A stretch of 64,000 nucleotides of DNA from Zarea fungicola (GCA_900169235.1 FWCC01000046.1:171133-235132), one strand, 5' to 3'. Counted from the first letter of the stretch, positions 1-12,099 are shown. The notes: generated by a model from the letters alone, not told the origin. Numbers and translations are program-made.

Positions 1-3000
1 GACCCCGCAAACTACAAGGATGCTCCCCTTGAGGGCATCCGCCGCATCATGAGCCACTTCACCGGCCGTGACATCCCGCGTGGAGAGCCTTTGGAGACCT
101 CCTATATTGACTCTATACGCATGGGCACCACGGTCGCCACGAATGCCCTGCTGGAGCGCAAGGGCGAGCGTATCGCCATGATTGTCACGAAAGGCTTCAA
201 GGATTGCCTCACCATCGGTAATCAGTCGAGACCGAGAATCTTTGACCTCGCTATCCGTAAACCAGACGTCTTGTACGAAAAGGTTGTTGAAGTGGATGAG
301 CGTGTTACGCTAGAGGACTACGCCGAGGACCCAGAGAGAACTGTCACAGAAGCAGACGCCACTCCTGGTACCCAAAGTGCCCAGAGCAAGGAGCTCGTTC
401 GCGGCCTCTCTGGCGAGACAGTGCGCATTATGAAGCGACCTGATAATGAAAAGATCCGAGAGCAGCTAAAACAAATCTACGATCAAGGCATCCGAAGCAT
501 TGCCGTTTGTCTTACGCACGGCTACACATTTCCCGACCACGAGGCTGCTATTGGCAAAGTCGCCAAGGAAGTCGGATTTACTCACATCTCCCTCAGCCAT
601 GAGCTAATGCCTATGATCAAGCTGGTTCCCCGTGCCACATCTGTTTGTGCTGATGCGTACCTCACTCCCACCATCAAAAAGTACATTGACGGCTTCCAGT
701 CTGGATTTGCTGGCGGTCTTGGCAGTCGTAGCGTCCAGGAGACAGACGGTCCAAGAGGCGCCCGATGCGAGTTCATGCAGAGTGATGGAGGTCTCGTGGA
801 TGTCGAGAAGTTTACCGGCCTCAAGGCTATCTTGTCTGGTCCTGCTGGTGGTGTGGTCGGCTACGCCATTACCTCGTATGACGAGAACACAAAGACACCA
901 GTCATCGGATTTGACATGGGTGGAACAAGTACCGACGTGTCTCGCTATGGCGAGGGTAGATACGAGCACGTTTTTGAGACGACAACAGCCGGTGTCACTA
1001 TCCAGTCGCCACAGCTTGACATCAACACTGTCGCAGCTGGTGGCGGCTCTCGACTCTTTTTCCGCAACGGACTCTTTGTTGTAGGACCCGAGTCTGCTGG
1101 GGCCCATCCCGGCCCTGCTTGCTACCGCAAGGGAGGCCCTGCTACTGTCACAGACGCCAACCTATACCTCGGCCGCCTTCTCCCCGAGTTCTTCCCCAAA
1201 ATCTTTGGAAAGAATGAGGACGAAGGCCTTGACGTCGATGCCAGCCGAAGGGTGCTCCAGGAACTGGCGGACCAAGTTAACCGTGAGACTGGCAAGATTA
1301 TGTCTGCTGACGAAGTTGCTTACGGATTCCTGACGGTCGCCAACGAGGCTATGACGCGACCGATTAGATCCATCACTGAAGCCAAGGGTCATGACTCCTC
1401 CAAGCATCGGCTCGCCACCTTTGGCGGTGCTGGTGGCCAGCATGCTGTTGCCATCGCCGAGTCTCTTGGAATCAGCCAGATTCTTGTCCACAGATATTCC
1501 TCTGTTCTTTCCGCCTACGGTATGGCCCTGGCTGATGTAGTTGATGAGAGACAGGAGCCTGAGTCTTCTGTTTGGGTTGACGGGGGCGACGTAGTCAGCG
1601 ATCTCCAATCTAAGATGGAGAAGCTGAAGGAAAAGTCCCGTTCCACGCTGAAGGAACAAGGCTTTGACGACAACGAGATTGTTTTTGAGGAATATCTCAA
1701 CATGCGTTACCGGGGTACTGAATCCGCCCTTATGATTGTCAAGCCTACGGAGGCCGAGGCAAAGGAGTCCTTTGGTAACAAAGAGTGGCAGTTTGGCCAG
1801 GCATTCATCAAGCAGCACCGTTATGAGTTTGGCTTTACCCTTGATGAGCGTGACATAATTGTGGATGACGTCCGCGTCCGCGGCATTGGCAAGAGCTTCC
1901 GCAACAGCGAAAAGACGGTTGATGAGCAACTCAAAACCATCACTCGCCAGGATGTCACCGAATCGAAGCGCCACAACACACAAAAGGTTTACTTTGAAGC
2001 AGGTCGTACCCAAACTCCTATTTATAAGCTGGAGAACTTGGCAATTGGCGATGTTGTACCTGGTCCGGCTATGCTCGCTGACGGCACGCAGACTATTGTG
2101 GTGACGCCAAGGGCTACGGCACTCATTACTGGTACGCATGTTATCCTTGATCTGAAGAGAGACGGTGCCAAGGACGAATCTCAGAAATCTACAGAGCGCG
2201 AGGTTGATCCTATTATGCTGAGCATCTTTGGCCATCGCTTCATGGCAATTGCAGAGCAAATGGGCAGGGCACTGCAAAAGACAAGTGTTAGCACCAACGT
2301 CAAGGAGCGTCTAGACTTTTCTTGTGCCATTTTTGACGCCGAAGGTGGTCTTGTGGCCAACGCACCCCATCTTCCCGTCCACCTTGGCTCCATGTCGACG
2401 TGTGTCCGTCGACAGGCTGAGATCTGGAAGGGAAAGCTAGAACCGGGCGATGTCATCGCCTCGAACGACCCTTCTTACGGAGGAACCCATTTGCCCGATA
2501 TTACCCTAATCATGCCTGCATTCGATGAGAGCGGTACAAGAATTCTCTTTTACGCCGCATCTCGTGCACATCATGCTGATATTGGTGGCATTACTGCTGG
2601 CAGCATGCCTCCCAATTCGCGTGAGCTCTACCAGGAAGGTGCCGTTTTCAAGAGCGAGAAGATTGTCAGTAAGGGCAAGTTTGACGAGAAGCGCATCACT
2701 GAAATTCTCTACGACGCTCCATCGCAGTATCCTGGTTGCAGCGGCACTCGCTGCTTGGCCGACAACATCAGCGACATGCGCGCTCAAGTCTCGGCCAACA
2801 AGAAGGGCATCTCATTAATCGAGACGCTGATTGAGGAGTACGGCGAGGAGACCGTCCAGTTCTACATGGTCAACATTCAAAAGAACGCAGAGATGTGCGT
2901 GCGCAATCTCCTCAAGGAGGTCTACAAGCGCTTCGAAGGCCGGGATCTTTCGGCTCTCGATTTCATGGACGATGGCTCGCCCATTCAGCTAAAGGTCAAG

Positions 3001-3972
3001 ATCGACCCGGAGTTGGGTGAGGCCGAGTTTGACTTTGCCGGTACCGGCCCGCAAGTGTACGGCAACGTCAACGCCCCCGAGGCCATTACCTATAGCGCCA
3101 TCATCTACTGCCTACGCTGCTTGGTATCCCAGGAAATTCCACTCAACCAAGGCTGCCTGCGCCCCATCCATGTCAAGATCCCGCCCAAATCGATCCTGTC
3201 GCCCTCCCCCGGCGCTGCCGTCGTAGGCGGGAATGTGCTCACCTCGCAGCGCATCACCGACGTCGTCCTCAAAGCCTTTGAGGCCTGTGCCGCATCCCAG
3301 GGCTGCTGCAACAACCTGACGTTTGGCTTTGGTGGCAACGTCACCGGCCAGGAGGCCGTCCGCGGCTTCGGCTACTACGAGACCATTGCCGGTGGCAGCG
3401 GCGCCGGCCCCAACTGGGCCGGCACGAGCGGTGTGCACGTCCACATGACCAACACGCGCATCACCGACTCGGAGATTTTCGAGCGTCGCTACCCGGTCCT
3501 GCTGCGCGAGTTCTCCATACGGGACGGCTCAGGCGGAAAGGGCCAGCACAAGGGCGGTGACGGCGTCGTCCGTGATATAGAGTTTCGTATCCCGCTGCAA
3601 GTGTCGATTCTGAGCGAGCGGCGCGTATATCGGCCGTATGGCCTCAAGGGTGGCGAGGACGGGCAGTGCGGGCTGAACCTGTGGGTGAGGCGCGTGGAAA
3701 AGGCGGACTGGCAACGGTCCATGAAGTCAGCTCAGCAGGGCGAGACGACGGACGAGCAGCACGTGGAGTACGAGGAGCGGTACATCAACATTGGGGCGAA
3801 AAACTCGGCGGCCATGGCGGCAGGTGATCGCATCATTATTAACACCCCCGGCGGAGGCGGCTGGGGTGTCCCCGGCGAGAAGACGAGCATTGACACCAAG
3901 AGGACGGACCACACGGAGTCGTGGAAGAAGGGTAGCGGTGCGGCGCGCGAAGACGCGGCACTGCAGTCATAG
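1..3972 (+). CDS. OXP1: 5-oxoprolinase (ATP-hydrolysing), 5' end cut by window
   Basis: Opens 5-oxo-L-proline to L-glutamate with ATP hydrolysis in the cytosolic glutathione (gamma-glutamyl) cycle. The reading frame is open from base 1, and the 16 residues before the first visible Met (base 49) match the family (DPANYKDAP...GIRRI), so base 49 is not the start; a few dozen N-terminal residues lie outside the window. About 1,323 residues are visible. The order is the hydantoinase/oxoprolinase N-terminal and HyuA regions (FDMGGTSTDVSRY near base 910, GGGSRLFF near 1040), then the HyuB half from about base 2200 (SNDPSYGGTHLPDIT near 2460, glycine-rich PGGGGWG at the C-terminus). No intron is visible. 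The length and fused HyuA-HyuB architecture fit eukaryotic 5-oxoprolinases rather than split bacterial hydantoinases. The stop is TAG at 3970-3972. Confidence 0.95.
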   Translation, partial: DPANYKDAPLEGIRRIMSHFTGRDIPRGEPLETSYIDSIRMGTTVATNALLERKGERIAMIVTKGFKDCLTIGNQSRPRIFDLAIRKPDVLYEKVVEVDERVTLEDYAEDPERTVTEADATPGTQSAQSKELVRGLSGETVRIMKRPDNEKIREQLKQIYDQGIRSIAVCLTHGYTFPDHEAAIGKVAKEVGFTHISLSHELMPMIKLVPRATSVCADAYLTPTIKKYIDGFQSGFAGGLGSRSVQETDGPRGARCEFMQSDGGLVDVEKFTGLKAILSGPAGGVVGYAITSYDENTKTPVIGFDMGGTSTDVSRYGEGRYEHVFETTTAGVTIQSPQLDINTVAAGGGSRLFFRNGLFVVGPESAGAHPGPACYRKGGPATVTDANLYLGRLLPEFFPKIFGKNEDEGLDVDASRRVLQELADQVNRETGKIMSADEVAYGFLTVANEAMTRPIRSITEAKGHDSSKHRLATFGGAGGQHAVAIAESLGISQILVHRYSSVLSAYGMALADVVDERQEPESSVWVDGGDVVSDLQSKMEKLKEKSRSTLKEQGFDDNEIVFEEYLNMRYRGTESALMIVKPTEAEAKESFGNKEWQFGQAFIKQHRYEFGFTLDERDIIVDDVRVRGIGKSFRNSEKTVDEQLKTITRQDVTESKRHNTQKVYFEAGRTQTPIYKLENLAIGDVVPGPAMLADGTQTIVVTPRATALITGTHVILDLKRDGAKDESQKSTEREVDPIMLSIFGHRFMAIAEQMGRALQKTSVSTNVKERLDFSCAIFDAEGGLVANAPHLPVHLGSMSTCVRRQAEIWKGKLEPGDVIASNDPSYGGTHLPDITLIMPAFDESGTRILFYAASRAHHADIGGITAGSMPPNSRELYQEGAVFKSEKIVSKGKFDEKRITEILYDAPSQYPGCSGTRCLADNISDMRAQVSANKKGISLIETLIEEYGEETVQFYMVNIQKNAEMCVRNLLKEVYKRFEGRDLSALDFMDDGSPIQLKVKIDPELGEAEFDFAGTGPQVYGNVNAPEAITYSAIIYCLRCLVSQEIPLNQGCLRPIHVKIPPKSILSPSPGAAVVGGNVLTSQRITDVVLKAFEACAASQGCCNNLTFGFGGNVTGQEAVRGFGYYETIAGGSGAGPNWAGTSGVHVHMTNTRITDSEIFERRYPVLLREFSIRDGSGGKGQHKGGDGVVRDIEFRIPLQVSILSERRVYRPYGLKGGEDGQCGLNLWVRRVEKADWQRSMKSAQQGETTDEQHVEYEERYINIGAKNSAAMAAGDRIIINTPGGGGWGVPGEKTSIDTKRTDHTESWKKGSGAAREDAALQS

Positions 3973-6900
3973 ATACAAACAATATACTCAAGCTTTCGTT
4001 TCTTTTTTTGTTTTGGTTTTTGGTCTTGGTATTCCTTTTACTCTCTCGGGAGTTCTTAGTTATGACTTACGCCCAGGCAAATAATAGATTTACATGCTGA
4101 ATATTTAGAACACCAAAGTGGTCTTTTGCTTTTGACCACCCGCACTAATGTATACCAAAGAGAAAAGGCCGCAATTCAACACAAGTGTGCTCTAGTGATT
4201 GGACATTTCAAGGCTTCTAGTTAGTTAGTTCCCCTCTTCAATAATAATGATGCCAAGTTTGGCAAGCACGCCCGCCTTGAATTGTGGTTCTCTTCGCCAC
4301 AAGCGCAAGCCCTGGCTTTTCTCAAATGTCGGGGAAGTTTCTGCCCATTTCAGTACCAAACCGATAAGCTCTCTTTACCTTCTTCCAGAGCCCAATTGCG
4401 GCCGGCAATGCTGTATGATGGAGACGACCTGACAGCCTGATTTTTCTTGGTGTGTGGCACTTCAGCCCTACCAAATTCACGGCGAGCTGAGGCTCTGTTG
4501 TCGTTTTTAGGTTTAAAATGTCGTGGAACGCCATTCCCGGTACACCCTTATCCAGTTTAAATTGTAGTTCCCGTACTCAAAAATTAGTTCTTGGCCCTTT
4601 TTTCTTGTCTTAAACCGTTACGGTCCTATGGAGCTGGTTTTCCGTTGTCGGTTCTTCGCTTGCATGGTCCGAGCTGCTGCACACCGCGCCCCTCTACGTC
4701 ACGATGGGGAAAATTCGGTGAAGGACTGGGTCTTTAGTAACCTTTCGCTGTCCAGGCTCAGTAAATAGAATAATAGAGTACTGTGCATAAAACTGAGAGG
4801 GACATGAGCATGCCATGGCGTCCACTTGGCGACATCTCTTGCATTGCAGCATGCACTCCTTGCATTGCAGCGTCCGGCAAAGAGGCAATCAAGAGTTGCA
4901 GGGGTTTTCCTTGCCAATGCCGACCCCCATCCGATGCTTATTGTAATTACCAGAGCAAAGTGCAGGAGGATCGGGCCGTCTTGTTCACTGGAGGGGCCAA
5001 AAAAACCGGTTCCTTTGTCAACGGCTTTGTCATGGACCATCCGGCATGCACAGTTACATAACAAATCTGGGACAAAAGACGGAGCATATATAGATTATGC
5101 AAACGAATGGCCGTATCCCCGCCTCCTTCTCTTGTCAATTTGCTAGGCCGCTACCGGTCTTTTCTTCCCTGTCACTCTCCAATCTCGAGCCCCTCCTCCG
5201 TGCGTATTCAAACCAGCCATAGGAAAGCTCGAATGACAACAAGCGTGGCATTGGAGGAAGACGAAAGAGAATGAGTGTGGATTAAAGTTGGGAATAGACC
5301 CTGGCTCAGTGGTCAGAGCCCCCAGCCTAAACTAGGCCTTCGTCTTTTGAACAAGCCAGGGGGGGCTTTTATTTATTTTTCCTTCCTAAGCCAATCTTGG
5401 GGAGATGCGCATGACACACCACCACCAAACTTGGCGGCATGTCTTGGTGGATTCTCATGCGGCCCTTGTTGGTGTGTGCATTTGCCTTTTTGGCGTTTTT
5501 TGGCCGCCTTTTTTCAGCAGGTCAAGGTTTTTTCTACCCATATTATTATGATTGCATGCTAGATCTGTTCCATTAGAGCCCACCCGTAGGCACTTCTCTT
5601 TTTCCCTCATTCTCTCTTGTTCCGCGGCTTCTTTGGGTTGCGTTCCGGCTCTTGGCGGGCCGAGTCGTGGAGCTGGCCGGTGGACTTGCCCGATTTGGAC
5701 AGCAGCTACCGTGAGGTCCCCAGTGCCGGAGGGAGGGGTTAAAGAAGAGAGATTGACAAGAAAAAAAGGGGAGGAGACGGATCAAGTTACAGAAACGCGG
5801 TAAAGAGCGGCACGGATCATGTCCAGATGATGTGAAGAAAAAACTTGAAGGAGCGAGTGGACCAAGGTAAATTGCACGAGAGAAAAAAAAAAGATCTAAT
5901 TTTCTCTAGGCTCTTTTGTTATTCTGCCCCATCTTGCCCCTCTTGGTGACCTTCCCGTTCGGAGCAGGCAAGCTTGCAAGACAGGGAGACGTGGTTTTTG
6001 GGTACCAGGGGAGTTCCCCTCTTCACGTGTCTGCCATTTAGCTGCGGCAAGGAAACTGATTAATACACTGTTACCTGAAAATAATAACGGCCAAGCAAAA
6101 ACAAAGCCCACTGCTCCGTATTGGAACAGGGATGATAGATGGACTGGAGAAAGGGTCCCAACGATGTATACTACGTGGATAATAGTGACTGGATGAGAAA
6201 TGGTTCCTTCTGCTTTCACCATCCCAATGGAACAGACAACCGGGTTTTGCACCAAAAAAAAAAAACCTAAACTAGGTCAATGCAAGAGCTCCTGGGCAAT
6301 ACCCAGCGCCAGCATGAGAAAGGAGTTTGCTGCAGCTACTCCGTCACTAGCTTCGCCCTTGGCCATTTCGTGTTTTTTCCTCGCGAGCCCCCCCCCACCA
6401 CTCACGCCACCAATTCTATACAGATTTCAAGTCGATGGGACTAAACCCTGTTCAAAGAATGGATCCAACACAGTGATGTGGTGGTGTGGCCCGAGGCTTG
6501 TCTTTATGCCACCTGCAGGACGTGCAGTAGCTTGTATCAAACTAGAAACAGCATGGCAACAGGAACGTTGACTAAACCACACCTGGTAAGATAACATGGT
6601 AAGATAACAGAGAGAATGGCAAAGGCACACCATCTCTATAGTTGCCGTGGCCGCCCCGCCATGACTTTGGCCCTGGTACTCGTTTAACCACTCTAAGCAC
6701 TGATAGTCGATCCAAGTGGCGGTTCTCGCCCTTTTTGACTATGATGTCGTACAGTTCGTCAGGCCAGGGAAAAGAGGCAATTAATAATAATAAAAAAGGT
6801 AAGTCTGCTGGGAAGCATACTTTGTGCTCTGAGGCAACTTGTGACGAGTCTTGCTGTATCAGTATGCCATTGCCATTTGCCACGTACAGCACCTTCAATG

Positions 6901-7830
6901 CAACGCACCATGGCAACCTCAATATCAAGAGGCCGTTTCCTAGTCCATTTGTGTGTCCTGTCCAGTCTGGCCTCCTCTCCGTCCCACACCATGCCCATCC
7001 ACACCCAGGTTCACCTACTAACGTAACCAAGGAGGAGGGGTAGGCCGCGCCGGGGCCGATGGAGCAGGAGCCCCAGCACGTTAGCTGTGGTATTGAATGG
7101 TTTGGCTGCGCTTGCCAGGTTTATTCATTGGTGCCGCTTTGTAAAGATAAACTGTGCCGCGCCTGCCATTCTCTTCTACTTATCTAGCCCAATGACTTTT
7201 CTCTGCAGACATACATCCTTCTTTTACACATCTTCACCGAACGAGGAGTCTCTACATAAAAGGGAAGTTTGGGCCCAAGAGCGCCAACTTGCTAGGTTAC
7301 CAGCCTTCTGTACAAAGGTCTGTGAGGGTTACGCACCAACAGCGGAGGGCAAGTTCAGGGTTATAACTCCAAGCAGCGACACGGGAAAATCGAGGGCAAA
7401 CATCAGACGAATCTCAGACATTGCAATTTGCTACCCAAAACTGCCATCATTCATCGGGGAACAAAAAAAAGAAGAGAGGGTGGTTCCCGACGAGGGAGTG
7501 TAGTCTACGGGCGCAAAGTACCGGGGCTAGTGCGTGCCCGCGCCAGTGTTTCTGCATACATATTGAATACCACCCTCCAATATTCGTTCTCGAACTGGCG
7601 CTGCTCGGGCCCCTGCATTGCATTGGACTGCGATTTCATTTTCATCTATTTCAATTCGAAATACCTTTTTACATCCTCTTCTCCCCTGCTGGGCTATTTC
7701 CGTTCCCCATCTGTATGCATTAAGGGAACCAGCGCAAATGCTCGTCTTCCTCTACAACCACCATTCTTGAAAGTATGCCGCGCAGCTTCGACGCCAAAGA
7801 CTGCGATACACCAAGAGCGGCCAATGTAAC
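3973..7830. other. intergenic, no gene recognised
   Basis: This is 3.9 kb between the 5-oxoprolinase stop and the NmrA-like start. It contains the 3' end of the former and the promoter of the latter, with homopolymer A/T runs and pyrimidine-rich stretches. The longest open frames (up to about 150 codons, both strands) have no family resemblance or plausible splicing. A direct repeat of CTTGCATTGCAGC occurs near 4838 and 4858. No tRNA or rRNA was seen. Confidence 0.6.
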
Positions 7831-9044
7831 ATGATGCGCATAGCTGTTGCAGGAGGACTAGGTCTTGGATTTCTGCTGGCAACTGCCTTGTCGAATACCG
7901 AGAATGCATACAATGTAGTGGTTCTGTCCCGAAAGGTACGTTTCACTTACACGCGCACGAGTCTCTTATTGCTTGTTGCTCTTGCGTTTTTGACTCTCGA
8001 CGTAATTCAAACGCTGCTTTTGTCTTTCAATACCAAACACACAACGTGGATAAGGAATATATGCTGATAAGATCCTGTATACAGCCCAGAAGAGAGTTTA
8101 GCGCGTACGGAATTCAGGTACACGTTGTAGACTACCAAAATACAGACACATTGCGCTTCGCTCTGCAGGGCATCGACCTCGTCATCTCCACCATTTCTGG
8201 GCAGGAGCAACTCAATCTTATCAACGCCGCCGGCCACACGCTCGTGCGATTCTTTGTGCCATCCGAGTTTGAGGGCAGCCTCTCGAAGCGTCCATCGCCG
8301 CCCCGTGACGACTTCCTCGACCGTGGCAGCACTGCGGCGATTGCCCTCCTACGTCAGTGGTCCGAGAACGGCTCATCTTCACGGATGAAGTGGACTGTGT
8401 TTTCCTGCGGCGTCTTCATGGAGCGGTTTCATCCTTTTGGGCTGTCGAGTTGGGGTGTTGGGGCCGGTGAGGGGGTCGGGCTGCCTGGTAGCTACGTGAT
8501 GGACGTGAATGCCGGGGTGGCGGATTATGTGCCAAGAGATGGCAAGGGGAGTTCCGTCAAGATTTGCCTGACGAGCATGTTTGATGTGGTGCGGTTTGTG
8601 ATTGCGGCTGTGGACTTGGGACCAAGTACGTGGCCGAGCGAGTTTACTATGCGAGGCGACAAGAAGAGTCTGAGGGAAGTGGTGGATGCCGTATCCAATG
8701 CTCGACAAGGTAAGTTTTTTCTGACATGAGCAAGTCTCGAACAGAAGAACAAGAATATTATGTCATGAAGGCGAAAAAAAAAAAGAGCCAATGTTAACAT
8801 GTTTGGATGTATAGTACCCTTCCACATCACCACCCTCACATACCAGGAACTCCAGCAACATCTCGCCTACAACATGCAGATGGGTGAGTACCAGCGTGCC
8901 GCATATCTCCAGCGCCTTGTCGAAACTGCAAATGGCCGCTACGAGTTTTCGCGCACAACGCTGAATGATGCCGTCGACAAGAGCAGCCGGGTCCACGTCC
9001 AGCCGCTGACGTTTGCGCAGTGGCTGGCAACGGTGTGGACTTGA
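7831..9044 (+). CDS. NmrA-like / isoflavone reductase-like NAD(P)-binding protein
   Basis: Three exons: 7831-7935, 8085-8709 and 8815-9044, giving 319 aa. Intron 1 (149 bp, GTACGT...ACAG) is phase 0 and intron 2 (105 bp, GTAAGT...TATAG) is phase 1; joining them gives one frame ending in TGA. The N-terminus MRIAVAGGLGLGF carries a Rossmann dinucleotide-binding glycine pattern. It is followed by family-typical blocks: VVDYQNTDTLRFALQGIDLV, STISG, VRFFVPSEF, and a C-terminal half with YVPRDG and SEFTMRGDK. Members of this atypical short-chain dehydrogenase family are either NAD(P)H reductases of phenylpropanoid-like substrates or redox-sensing regulators such as NmrA, and the sequence does not say which. 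It converges on the adenosine deaminase gene. The family is confident and the substrate unknown. Confidence 0.85.
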
Positions 9045-9527
9045 GAAATTCATTTTACTTGAACATTGCATCCTCATTTTTAGCATTATACCCCCTTGAT
9101 AGTGGTGACAGAGATTGGTTTTCTTTTCTGGATTTTCGTTGATATTTGACATTAAAAAATCAGCCTTGTAGAGACGATTGGTGTACTCTGTACGGATTTG
9201 TAGACTGACAGAAGGAAACTTGAAAGGATTTTGCGGAATCGGCGTTGGAAGGTGCGAGGTGAGAGGGTATAGAAACGGAAAAACATGTATCAGGAGAAAG
9301 TTGAAGGACTGGCAATGTCAATATCTCATTTCAGGAGTGATTTTGTTTCATGATTCGTTCCCATTTATTTTTCAACTTTTTTTGTATGCTGTTGACACAT
9401 CTATTTTGACATGTGCGTTTGACACCACTAAACTTTTGTTACATGCACGAAAAAAGTTGCTCCATGTCATCAACACACATGCAATACACGGCCACTGTTG
9501 ATATAAACGCATCCAAAAATTCCATAA
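9045..9527. other. convergent intergenic region
   Basis: Holds the 3' ends of the NmrA-like gene (+) and the adenosine deaminase gene (-). It is AT-rich with T-rich runs, and no other gene was seen. Confidence 0.6.
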
Positions 9528-11306
9528 TTATGCCTTGGTGTCCATGGTTTCGGTATTCTCCCGACTGGCGGCCGCACGGGGCTCAGCGTCGGGCGAATCA
9601 TCATACTCGTCGCCGTACTCGGACACGACCCAGATGCAAAACTGCTCCCACTGAATCTGCCACTCCTTGACGCGCCGGGCCTTGATGCCGTCACCGAGGC
9701 TCGCCTTTTTAATATTGTCCACCCAGGCAGCATTGTCCTCGTCCTCAAACGCGGACCAGCGCACGCTATTCTCGGCGAGGCTGCCCAGGCCGGCCAGGCC
9801 GAGGTTCTCCCACCCCTGGAGGGCCTGCCAAAAGTCGTGGGACATGCCGGCGGTGCCCTGGCCCATCATGGCCGGGTCGTCGTTGCAGAGGCAGCAGGGG
9901 ACGCCGCGGGCGAGCAGGGCGGGCAGGGGGTGGGCCATGACGGAGCCGCAGAGGCGGAGGACCTCGTTGGAGATGGGGCACGACTCGACGAGGATGCGCT
10001 TCTCCTTGACCATGTCGACGAGCAGGGGGTGCTTGTAGAGGCTGTAGCCGTGGCCGATGCGGCGGGTGCCGAGGAGGACGGCGTCAAAGAGGTTGGCGTC
10101 GGTGGGGTCGCCGTCGCCGAGGGTCTCGCCGGCGTGGAAGAAGAAGGGGATGCTGACGCCTTCCTGGGCGCACTGCTTGCGGAACCAGAAGAGCTCGGGG
10201 AGCAGGTCGCGGAGGGTGCGGCCGAGGTTCTCGTAGCCGACGACGTCGTAGCCGAGGAGGAGGTCGGGGTACTCCATCTTGGTCGTGATGCAGTGGTCCA
10301 TGCTCTCGATGATGGGCCGCGTGTCGAGCGAGCGCAAAGAGGTCCAGATGATGCCGATGCCCCAGAATTCCTTTCCTTGTTCGGATTCCTTGAAGAGGGC
10401 GACTTCTTCTTGGATGACCTGGAACATGTGGAGGAAGTCCTGCTCGGGCTTCTCGTGGCGATCGCGGCAGTAGCCAATGGGCCATGCGAAACGTAGCTCG
10501 GCCCAGTATACGCCGTCGGCGAAGAGCTGGCTCATGAGGCGGCGCAGATAGAGTCTGAGCATGGGCTCGTAGGTCAAGATGGTTCCACAGGCAATGAAGC
10601 AGTTTGTAAACTTTTCCCAGATGGCGTCGATTCCATGATGCTGGTGGCGGGAATCCTGGTCGGAGAGTCGGCAGAGGCTGGCGCTCCACTTGATGAAGCC
10701 GTCTCGGCCACCGCGCGGAAACTCGTCGGCCATCTTGGTTAACAACAGAAACTTGTTTGGCTTGTAGGCGTCGTCCCAAATAGAGGCCTCGGTGCGCTCC
10801 TTGGCTCTGTATCTGAAAGACACCTGCGCAGCATCCATTGCCTCGGGACTGGACAATGGCCTGTCACTGGCCATGTGGATGTTGGGGAGCTTGAGCAGTT
10901 CACCTATCAGGTACTCAAAGTCAACCATGGCCTCGAGGTGCGCGTGCAGAAGCGAGCCCTTTGGCATGCGGCGGACGATTTTCCAGAGCTTGGTGCTCTC
11001 CATGCGGTCCTTTGCCATGGAGAACATCATGCCGGGGAAGATTGTGGCGTGCGTCTCGCTGGCGAGCTTCTCCTCGACGTCGGGGGTCCATGTTGTCTGC
11101 TGTTCTTGCTGGCGGATGCGTTCGACGATGTGGCAGGCCCGTTTGGCAATCGGGGAGAGGGACTTGCGGAACGTGGCATCGGAACGTCTTGACTTTTCTT
11201 CGGTGATGAGGTTGGCCCGGCCCGCAATGTATTGTTTCAGAAATGGGTCCGTGATTGATGGGATATCCTGGGAGATTTCCTCCCAAACATCATTGGGCAT
11301 GGCCAT
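9528..11306 (-). CDS. adenosine deaminase-related protein (CECR1/ADGF type)
   Basis: Single-exon gene, 592 aa from the ATG at 11306. The frame stays open about 50 codons further upstream, but that part is compositionally UTR-like, and the chosen start sits in a good context (GTCAGCATGGCC). Expected reaction: hydrolytic deamination of (deoxy)adenosine to inosine plus ammonia. Visible metal-site motifs are the paired histidines H121 and H123 in LLHAHLEAM, the FFFHAGET block with its downstream RIGHGYSL, and the SNEVLRL and NDDPAMMG motifs. The long N-terminal region before the barrel fits the ADGF/CECR1 subgroup rather than the 350-aa classical enzymes. No signal peptide is apparent, unlike animal ADGFs, so a cytosolic role is likelier. 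The 9800-10300 part is very GC-rich at third positions, which creates long antisense open frames. Confidence 0.9.
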   Translation of the reverse strand: MAMPNDVWEEISQDIPSITDPFLKQYIAGRANLITEEKSRRSDATFRKSLSPIAKRACHIVERIRQQEQQTTWTPDVEEKLASETHATIFPGMMFSMAKDRMESTKLWKIVRRMPKGSLLHAHLEAMVDFEYLIGELLKLPNIHMASDRPLSSPEAMDAAQVSFRYRAKERTEASIWDDAYKPNKFLLLTKMADEFPRGGRDGFIKWSASLCRLSDQDSRHQHHGIDAIWEKFTNCFIACGTILTYEPMLRLYLRRLMSQLFADGVYWAELRFAWPIGYCRDRHEKPEQDFLHMFQVIQEEVALFKESEQGKEFWGIGIIWTSLRSLDTRPIIESMDHCITTKMEYPDLLLGYDVVGYENLGRTLRDLLPELFWFRKQCAQEGVSIPFFFHAGETLGDGDPTDANLFDAVLLGTRRIGHGYSLYKHPLLVDMVKEKRILVESCPISNEVLRLCGSVMAHPLPALLARGVPCCLCNDDPAMMGQGTAGMSHDFWQALQGWENLGLAGLGSLAENSVRWSAFEDEDNAAWVDNIKKASLGDGIKARRVKEWQIQWEQFCIWVVSEYGDEYDDSPDAEPRAAASRENTETMDTKA

Positions 11307-12072
11307 GCTGACGATCACTTTTTCTTCCTCGCAAGTATGTATTATAGACTGGTGATTGAGTAAGTATGTTGTGTGATTGTGACTGGGGAGGCGTGTGACT
11401 GTGATTGCGCGGAGAGTACACTGGGGTTTCGGCCGAATCCGAAGAAGTGCCCCCACTGTGAAAGGGAAAAGGTACAGAAATGAGTACTCTGTATGTTTCC
11501 TCTTTGGTAAGCTTTTGTCTAGGCGGCACCGACCGACCTAGTACCTTGGGCGAGAGCTGCAGGTAGCCGGCTGAAGGCGGCTCAGTGTGGAGGCGGCTGG
11601 GTATATCTGCAGTAGCTATTGTATAGCGAGCTCAGTCCTGTCAAAGCTCTCAATGAGGCTTCAAATAAAACATCAATTAAGACGTTGGTCTGTCCAACAA
11701 AAAAGGATTTGGTTTCGGCAGTTGAAAGCAGTTACTAGCTGACATGTTTATATTTGAAGTACAGCCAGCCAGTAGAAGTTTGTAATTGGCATGGCGGGGT
11801 GATGAAGAGAGGAGCTTCGGTGGGTTGGTGGGGTTTCACGACGACGTCACAAAAATGCTTACTGGGCGACCAGCCAGGGCACTCACTCATTGTGCAGTTT
11901 GCAGGCAGTTTGCAGTGTGGCCATGTAGGGCGACCGTGCGGGCGTGCATGTCCTGTGCAGTGATGTGATTTGCCTGGGCTCATCTGTTCTAGCGGCCGCA
12001 CGTGACGACCTGGGCGAATTTTTGCGCGCCTTTCCTCCAGCGGAACTTTAGCGCATGTTATAGTGCAAAATG

Positions 12073-12099
12073 CCCCTGTGGCCCCTGTGACCCCTGTGG
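12073..12099. repeat. 9-bp tandem repeat, three copies
   Basis: Three abutting copies of CCCCTGTGG, the middle one ending in A instead of G. It lies in the divergent promoter region. Confidence 0.85.

Noticed and set aside
1162..2277. 371-codon minus-strand open frame inside 5-oxoprolinase
   Set aside because: Antisense shadow; the plus strand encodes conserved oxoprolinase motifs throughout.
5290..5340. tRNA-like D-arm string TGGCTCAGTGGTCAGAGC
   Set aside because: No matching acceptor stem, anticodon arm or B box (GGTTCGANNCC) follows.
9837..10496. 219-codon plus-strand and 203-codon minus-strand open frames inside the adenosine deaminase gene
   Set aside because: They overlap catalytic motifs of the real gene and consist of low-complexity Ala/Glu/Val or Ser/Pro strings produced by GC-rich third positions.
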